Of a stretch of DNA of 9,456 nt, positions 5,340-9,456 are shown piece by piece; position 1 is the first letter of the stretch; each line of letters opens with the position of its first letter. A model generated the notes under the pieces. That model did no database searches, had not been told where the DNA came from, and saw nothing but the letters and a program-made list of their open reading frames with translations. The translations under genes and the position numbers were made by a program. Source of the DNA: Gammaproteobacteria bacterium (GTDB taxonomy: Bacteria; Pseudomonadota; Gammaproteobacteria; Steroidobacterales; Steroidobacteraceae). The stretch spans positions 1 through 9,456 of the forward strand of contig JADLDF010000085.1 in the NCBI GenBank assembly GCA_020846815.1, read 5' to 3'.

Positions 5340-5570
5340 TCAGCGCCGGGCGAGCAGCACCTTCCAGAGCACCTCGTCCGCATAGAGACGCTGCTCGCGC
5401 GAACGCTGCTGCACGTGATCCGCGGCCTCGACCTCTGCCGGCTCGAAACCGGCGCGGACCTCTCGCACAGGCTCTCCGTCGGGCGCGGACGACGGGTCGG
5501 ATCTTAGCGCCACGGCGTCCCCGGCGTGGCCGGGCGGCAGGATCCGACCGCCCGCTGCGATCGCGTTCAC
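5340..5570 (-). CDS. Possible small hypothetical protein (76 aa)
   Basis: This is a minus-strand frame with GTG at 5570-5568 and TGA at 5342-5340. I do not recognise the product. It reads like a soluble, charged protein with a helical C-terminus: VREVRAGFEPAEVEAADH followed by REQRLYADEVLWKVLLARR. Most codons end in G or C. It fills much of the 387-bp gap between the SnoaL-like gene (27 bp away, convergent) and the HD-GYP-like gene (divergent). Against it: no clear ribosome-binding site, and the same frame continues upstream without stops opposite the HD-GYP-like gene, so the openness may be a by-product of high GC. A shorter form from an internal GTG is equally possible. Confidence 0.3.
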   Translation of the reverse strand: MNAIAAGGRILPPGHAGDAVALRSDPSSAPDGEPVREVRAGFEPAEVEAADHVQQRSREQRLYADEVLWKVLLARR

Positions 5571-5641
5571 GCCGCGGCGACGACGATCGGCAGCCGCCCG
5601 CGCATCTGTGCGCTGCGACAGCCTGCCGCCGGCCCCACGGG

Positions 5642-5647
5642 CATAAC
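5642..5647 (+). promoter_or_regulatory. Weak candidate -10 box before the HD-GYP-like gene
   Basis: CATAAC, in an otherwise very GC-rich leader, could be a -10 element about 50 bp before the ATG at 5700. There is no convincing -35 partner. The leader ends with GGGAGG (5685-5690), 9 nt from the start codon, which is a good ribosome-binding site. Confidence 0.25.
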
Positions 5648-5699
5648 CTGTGACGGTGCGCCTCGGGGGCGCGCCGTGCAGCACGGGAGGCCGGTAGAG

Positions 5700-7106
5700 A
5701 TGGATTCGGTGGCGTGGCAGCCCATCGGGGCGGACGAGCTGCAGATCGGGCATTTCGTGCGGATCGGCGACCGCTGGTTCGACCACCCGTTCCTGCAGAG
5801 TTCGTTCCGTATCACCACCGCCGAGGAACTTGCCGCGATCCGCGCCGCCGGCCTGTCGCAGATCCTCGTCGACCCGGCGCGCTCCCGGCCAGCCGGCGCG
5901 CCGCGGCTGCATCCGCAGATCCCCGTGCTGCAGCCGGCCGCGGCCGCGGAGCCGCCGGTGTTGCAGCCGACCGTCGCGCCCGAGCTTGCCGCGACCGTCG
6001 CCGCGGCCGTCCGCCTGGAAGCGCGGCCGTCGGCCGCGGCGCCGGTATCCGCGACCGCGCGCTCCGCGTCGCTTGCGCCGTTGCGTGCGGCGCCGCCGAG
6101 CGATGTCCGGGCGCTGCGCGACAACCTGTCGCGCTCGCGCGAGGACTACCGTGCCGCTGTCGACGGCGCGGCGCAGGCGCTGGCGATGCTGCACGCCGGC
6201 GATGCGCTCGGACAGGAGGCGACGCGCGGCGCGGTGCGCGAAGTGCTGGCGCTGGCCGCCGGCCGGGAGCGGCCGCTGACGCTCGCTGCGATCGCCGCGC
6301 CGGTCGGCGCGCAGCGCCGTCAGGCCTGTCTGTCGATGGATGCCGCGGCCCTGGCGGCCGCGGTCGGCCGCCGCCTGCGGCTCGGCGCGGCGGAGCTGCA
6401 GCTCCTGACGACCGCGGCGATGGTGCACGCCCTCGGTCTGTCGCGCCTGCCGCCGCGGCTGCAGGATGAATCGCGGCTGCGCGACCGCGACGACATCGCC
6501 GAGTTCCGCCAGTATCCGCGGCTCGGCGCCGCGATGCTGCGCGAGTACCCGGGCTTCGCGCCCGAGGTGATCCGCATCGTCGAGCAGCATCGCGAACGGC
6601 TCGACGGCAGCGGCTTCCCCGCCGCGGCGCGCGGCGAGCAGATCCACCCGCTCGCGCCCATCGTCGGCGCGATCCGCGAATTCCAGGTGCTCGCGATGCG
6701 CGACGATCCGCCGATGCCCTCCACGGCACTAGCGCGTCTCTACCGGACGCTGCGCGGCGCCTATGGCGCGAGCCACGTCGAGCAGCTGATCGCCGCGCTG
6801 ACGGTCTATCCGCCGGGCACGTTCGTCGCGCTGTCCGACGGGCGCATCGCACGCGTCGCCCGCGTCAGCGACCGCGCGCGGCTCGCGCCCCTGGTCTGGC
6901 TCTACGAGGATGGCGTGGCGCCGGCCGAGGCCGGCATCGTCGACCTCTCCGAGCCGGGTCACGCGAGCGTCGAGCGGGTCATCGACCCCAGGACGCTGTC
7001 CGAAGATCAGCGCAGCTGGTTCGGCGGCGAATGGGCCGGGTTGACCTTTCCCGCTCCGGTCGCGCCATCGATGGGTGCGCGGCCGCCGCGCCCGGCGACA
7101 TCCTGA
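5700..7106 (+). CDS. DUF3391 / HD-GYP-like protein, probably inactive as c-di-GMP phosphodiesterase
   Basis: This 468-aa protein starts with a DUF3391-like domain (about 5-60: IGADELQIGHFVRI, FDHPFLQSSFRI, ILVD), the usual N-terminal partner of HD-GYP domains. An Ala/Pro-rich linker (60-135) follows, then an HD-GYP-like region (about 190-335) and an extra C-terminal beta-rich part (365-430, PGTFVALSDGRIARVARV). HD-GYP enzymes hydrolyse cyclic di-GMP with a di- or trimetal centre. Here the HD pair reads HA (243-244), the HP histidine region reads QYP (Y272), HHE reads HRE (297-299), GYP reads GFP (305-307), and the later aspartate motif is IREFQVL. Most metal ligands are thus lost, which suggests a signalling adaptor or a c-di-GMP sensor. 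ATG at 5700 is supported by GGGAGG and by the family start; the open frame from 5526 is not needed. Confidence 0.87.
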   Translation: MDSVAWQPIGADELQIGHFVRIGDRWFDHPFLQSSFRITTAEELAAIRAAGLSQILVDPARSRPAGAPRLHPQIPVLQPAAAAEPPVLQPTVAPELAATVAAAVRLEARPSAAAPVSATARSASLAPLRAAPPSDVRALRDNLSRSREDYRAAVDGAAQALAMLHAGDALGQEATRGAVREVLALAAGRERPLTLAAIAAPVGAQRRQACLSMDAAALAAAVGRRLRLGAAELQLLTTAAMVHALGLSRLPPRLQDESRLRDRDDIAEFRQYPRLGAAMLREYPGFAPEVIRIVEQHRERLDGSGFPAAARGEQIHPLAPIVGAIREFQVLAMRDDPPMPSTALARLYRTLRGAYGASHVEQLIAALTVYPPGTFVALSDGRIARVARVSDRARLAPLVWLYEDGVAPAEAGIVDLSEPGHASVERVIDPRTLSEDQRSWFGGEWAGLTFPAPVAPSMGARPPRPATS

Positions 7107-7116
7107 AGAACGCCGT

Positions 7117-7136
7117 GCACCGCGCCGTCGCGGTGC
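7117..7136 (+). terminator. Hairpin after the HD-GYP-like gene (possible terminator without U-tract)
   Basis: GCACCGCG and CGCGGTGC form a perfect 8-bp GC-rich stem with a 4-nt loop, starting 11 bp after the stop codon. No T-run follows, so it may act only as a 3' end stabiliser or attenuate transcription into the VOC gene. Confidence 0.4.
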
Positions 7137-7209
7137 GTGAGACGGCGCCGGCCGTAGCCGATCACCGGTCCCACCACAGCACCGACGTCGGGCCGGGCAG
7201 TCGCTCGGC

Positions 7210-7215
7210 TACAGT
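7210..7215 (+). promoter_or_regulatory. Candidate -10 box for the VOC-family gene
   Basis: TACAGT lies 35 bp upstream of the GTG start and matches the -10 consensus at 4 of 6 positions. The -35 region is not recognisable. It would give a leader of under 30 nt that contains the AGGAG ribosome-binding site at 7237-7241. Confidence 0.3.
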
Positions 7216-7249
7216 GGGCGTCCTCTCCAGGACCTCAGGAGTCGCCATC

Positions 7250-7756
7250 GTGTCCAGCCCACTGATCCGCACTGCCCTGATGGTCCGCGACCTCGAGCGC
7301 AGCCGCGCGTTCTACGAAGCCGTGGTGTCGCTGCGCGGCGTATACCTCGACGCCGACCTCGGCGCGACGATCGCGTGGAAGCTGCTCGGACTGCCGCAGG
7401 GCACCGGCGTACACGCCGTGATCCTCAAGCCTGTCGAGATCGACGGCCGGCCCGCACCGGACTTCGGCATGCTCGGGCTGTTCGAGCTCGCCGACGCGCC
7501 GCCACCGATCGCGCCGCAGCAGGGTGCAGTGCGTTTCGGCGAGCCGGTGCTGGTGTTCTATGTCGCCGACATCGACGCCGCCCTGCGCGCCGCCGTCGCG
7601 CACGGCGGCAGCCTGCTGTCGGGCCCTGAGCGCTTCCGGCTGCCGGAGCGGAACGTCGACGTCGCCGAGGCGATTGTGCGCGATCCGGAAGGCGTCGCCG
7701 TGAACCTCGTGCAGACGCCCGAGTCGCTCGCCTGGCTGAACACCCAGCGCGGCTGA
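7250..7756 (+). CDS. VOC-superfamily (glyoxalase/bleomycin resistance fold) protein
   Basis: This 168-aa protein has the paired beta-alpha-beta-beta-beta halves of the VOC fold. The first half is TALMVRDLERSRAFYEAVV (8-26). The second half is EPVLVFYVADIDAALRAAVAHGGSLLSGP (98-126), ending AIVRDPEGVAVNLVQ (141-155). VOC proteins include glyoxalase I, ring-cleaving dioxygenases and resistance proteins. Here the position often filled by a metal-binding His in strand 1 (HVxLxVxDL) is Arg/Thr, and the C-terminal Glu of (N)xIEL is Asn (VNLVQ), so a standard metal centre is doubtful. GTG at 7250 follows AGGAG (7237-7241) with 8-nt spacing. An ATC just before is not needed, and the longer open frame from 7031 overlaps the previous gene. 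It converges with the nuclease gene, 23 bp apart, with no clear terminator between them. Confidence 0.85.
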   Translation: MSSPLIRTALMVRDLERSRAFYEAVVSLRGVYLDADLGATIAWKLLGLPQGTGVHAVILKPVEIDGRPAPDFGMLGLFELADAPPPIAPQQGAVRFGEPVLVFYVADIDAALRAAVAHGGSLLSGPERFRLPERNVDVAEAIVRDPEGVAVNLVQTPESLAWLNTQRG

Positions 7757-7779
7757 CGCGGGCACGCACACCCCCCGCC

Positions 7780-9195
7780 TCAGATCGTGGTGCTCGTACC
7801 CGGCTCCGGCACCACCACCCGCCATTTGAGATCCTGCTCGAGCCTGTCGGCCAGCGCCAGCGAGGCGGAGGCCTCGCCGTGCAGCACGAACGCACGCTGC
7901 GGCGGCGGATCGAAATGGCGTGCCCAGCCGAGCAACGCCGGTTGATCGGCATGCGCAGACAGGCCGCCGATCGTGTGGATCGAGGCGCGCACCGCGATCT
8001 CCTCGCCGAAGATCCGCACGCGCTGCGCGCGGTCGACCAGGCGCCGGCCGAGCGTGCCCTGCGCCTGGAAGCCGGTGATCAGCACGGCGCATTCGGGCCG
8101 GCCGAGGTTGTGGCGCAGGTGATGCCTGACGCGGCCCGCGTCGCACATGCCGCTGCCGGCGATGATCACGGCGCCGCTGCGGATCGCGTTCAGCGCACGC
8201 GAGTCGTCGGCGCTCTCGGTGAAGCGCAGGCGCGGCAGGCCATTGCCCTCGCGGCGCCAGCGTTCCAGCGCGCGCGCCTCCTCGTCGAACAGGATCTGGT
8301 GGCGCAGTGTGATGTCGGTCGCGGCCGCGGCCATCGGCGAATCGACGTAGAACTGCATCGGCGGCAGTCGGCCGAGGTGCGCGAGCTGGAACAGGTGGTA
8401 GAGAATTTCCTGTGTGCGCCCCACGGCGAACGCCGGCACGATCACATTGCCGCCGCGGCGCAGCGTGCCCGCCATCACCTGCTCGAGCTCGATCAGCGTC
8501 GCCGGCAGGTCGCGGTGCGGCCGGTCACCGTAGGTGGACTCGATCAGCACGACGTCGGCGCGCTGCACCGGCGCCGGATCGCGCACGATCGGCCGTCCGG
8601 GCTGGCCGAGGTCCCCGGACACGACCACGCGCGTCCGGCGGCCGTGTTCCTGCACCACGATCTCGATGATCGCCGAACCGAGGATGTGACCGGCATCGCG
8701 ATAGGTGCACTCGATCGAGGCGTGCGGGTGGAAGGCGCGGTCGTAGCTCACCGGCCGCAGCAGCCGCAGGCAGTCCTTCGCCTCCTCGACCGTGTAGAGC
8801 GGCGCGACGAGGCGCTGCGCGTCGCGTCCGTGCCCGCGCCCGCGCCCACGCCCGGCATGGCGCAGCGCACGCTTCGCATCCATCTCCTGGATGTAGCCGC
8901 TGTCGGGCAGCATCACCCCCACGAGGTCGACGGTCGCCGCGGTGGCGTAGACCGGGCCGACGAAGCCCTCGCGCGCGAGCCGCGGCAGCAAACCGCTGTG
9001 ATCGATGTGGGCGTGCGTCAGCAGCACGAAGTCGATCGCCGCGGGGTCGAACTCGAAGCGCCTGCGGTTTCGGCCGAAGGCCTCGCGACCGCCCTGGAAC
9101 ATGCCGCAATCGACCAGGAAGCGCACCTGCCCGGTGTCGAACAGCGCGCAGGAACCGGTGACTTCGCGCGCCGCGCCGAGGAAGCTGATCTGCAT
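7780..9195 (-). CDS. Metallo-beta-lactamase-fold beta-CASP nuclease (RNA-specificity domain family)
   Basis: This 471-aa protein has the full set of beta-CASP signatures. The MBL motif HAHIDH (61-66), DAGHILGS (167-174) and SGDLGQ (193-198) supply zinc ligands. The beta-CASP part carries IESTYGDR (218-225), PAFAVGRTQEIL (254-265), AGSGMCDAGR (346-355) and GFQAQGTLGRRL (375-386). The final zinc histidine is in GLSAHADQ (411-418), and HGE (439-441) closes the core. Related enzymes (CPSF-73, RNase J, archaeal CPSF) process or degrade RNA, but the cellular substrate of this bacterial group is not known to me. All catalytic residues look intact. A Gly-Arg run (GRGRGRGHGR, 115-124) fills the loop before the LYT motif. 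ATG at 9195-9193 is preceded by GGGGC and lies 13 bp after the upstream hydrolase stop, so the two form one unit. Confidence 0.93.
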   Translation of the reverse strand: MQISFLGAAREVTGSCALFDTGQVRFLVDCGMFQGGREAFGRNRRRFEFDPAAIDFVLLTHAHIDHSGLLPRLAREGFVGPVYATAATVDLVGVMLPDSGYIQEMDAKRALRHAGRGRGRGHGRDAQRLVAPLYTVEEAKDCLRLLRPVSYDRAFHPHASIECTYRDAGHILGSAIIEIVVQEHGRRTRVVVSGDLGQPGRPIVRDPAPVQRADVVLIESTYGDRPHRDLPATLIELEQVMAGTLRRGGNVIVPAFAVGRTQEILYHLFQLAHLGRLPPMQFYVDSPMAAAATDITLRHQILFDEEARALERWRREGNGLPRLRFTESADDSRALNAIRSGAVIIAGSGMCDAGRVRHHLRHNLGRPECAVLITGFQAQGTLGRRLVDRAQRVRIFGEEIAVRASIHTIGGLSAHADQPALLGWARHFDPPPQRAFVLHGEASASLALADRLEQDLKWRVVVPEPGTSTTI

Positions 9196-9208
9196 GTCGC
9201 CCCGCCGC

Positions 9209-9456
9209 TCAGTCGGCCGCGGCGAGGAACGCCGTCACGGCCTCGACCCACGGTTCCGGTTGCTCGTCGACGATGTCGTGGGTGCCACCCTGCAGCTCGC
9301 GATAGGCGAAGAACTGCGGCCGCAGCTCGCGCGAGCGGCACGTCGCGTCGTAGAGGTCCTCGCCGGTGTTGGTCAGCAGCAGGGTCGGCACCTGCAGCAC
9401 CTGCAGCAGCCGGCCGAGATCGGCCTGGATCACCAGCGGGAACGCGCGCCAGTTGG
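9209..9456 (-). CDS. Alpha/beta-hydrolase, C-terminal part (gene continues past right edge)
   Basis: The last ~82 residues are visible, ending with TGA at 9211-9209. The piece reads LLQVLQVPTLLLTNTGEDLYDAT, the strand and loop that carry the acid residue of alpha/beta hydrolases, then RELQGGTHDIVDEQPEPWVEAVTAFLAA. There the His of GGTHDIVDEQP is the likely catalytic histidine. The nucleophile elbow (GxSxG) would lie outside the window. An internal GTG at 9433 is not the start, because the frame continues to the edge (NWRAFPLVIQAD). It lies just upstream of the beta-CASP gene in the same direction and is probably co-transcribed with it. The substrate is not deducible. Confidence 0.85.
   Translation of the reverse strand, partial: NWRAFPLVIQADLGRLLQVLQVPTLLLTNTGEDLYDATCRSRELRPQFFAYRELQGGTHDIVDEQPEPWVEAVTAFLAAAD

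Noticed and set aside
5340..6647. A 435-codon open frame on the minus strand opposite the HD-GYP-like gene
   Set aside because: It is an Arg/Ala/Gly-rich composition shadow of the plus-strand gene, which has a ribosome-binding site and recognisable domains. Only the part outside that gene (5340-5570) was kept, as a weak candidate.
7757..7779. Terminator between the convergent VOC and nuclease genes
   Set aside because: The 23-bp gap has a C-run but no hairpin with a T-tract on either strand.
8831..8860. CGCCCG-type short tandem pattern inside the beta-CASP gene
   Set aside because: It encodes the Gly-Arg run in frame and is explained by codon use; it is not a CRISPR or an independent repeat.

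Overview
The window comes from a high-GC bacterial chromosome. It is most likely a gammaproteobacterium of the Xanthomonadales/Nevskiales kind. This is an inference from the ispB–tRNA-Pro junction, the GC-rich codon use, the HD-GYP protein with an N-terminal DUF3391 and the SnoaL and VOC families. No species marker is present.

Left edge (1-211): the last 40 codons of a polyprenyl diphosphate synthase (ispB) and a complete tRNA-Pro(CGG) with encoded CCA. Accessory block (about 212-3620): two toxin-antitoxin operons, both on the minus strand, lie in a stretch with less uniform base composition. The first is vapBC (AbrB-type antitoxin, PIN-domain toxin) and the second is hipBA (Xre-type antitoxin, HipA kinase). 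In both, the toxin starts at a GTG whose last bases form the antitoxin TGA stop (a GTGA overlap). Each has palindromes in its promoter that fit autoregulation. vapB appears to be leaderless, with the -10 box 7 nt from the ATG and inside the palindrome. hipB has two near-identical TTCCCG-N2-CGGGAA sites exactly 100 bp apart. Behind hipBA lies debris: the last ~95 codons of an L-serine dehydratase, and a ~100-bp scrambled copy of two separated pieces of the methyltransferase gene next door, joined at a 10-bp microhomology. No integrase or tRNA-derived direct repeat was seen, so the term 'island' is an inference from position and content.

Right part (3621-9456): ordinary chromosomal genes in short units. 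A COG2521-like SAM methyltransferase (minus) is divergent from a secreted SnoaL-like protein (plus). A possible small minus-strand ORF follows. Next are a DUF3391/HD-GYP-like protein whose metal-binding residues have mostly been replaced (plus) and a VOC/glyoxalase-fold protein (plus). These converge on a two-gene minus-strand unit that enters from the right edge: an alpha/beta hydrolase (partial) followed by a beta-CASP metallo-beta-lactamase-fold nuclease.

The most unusual items are the leaderless promoter/operator of vapBC, the 100-bp-spaced twin operators of hipBA, the microhomology-joined methyltransferase scar beside the serine dehydratase remnant, and the apparently catalytically dead HD-GYP protein. 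I did not find convincing evidence of a wholly new system.
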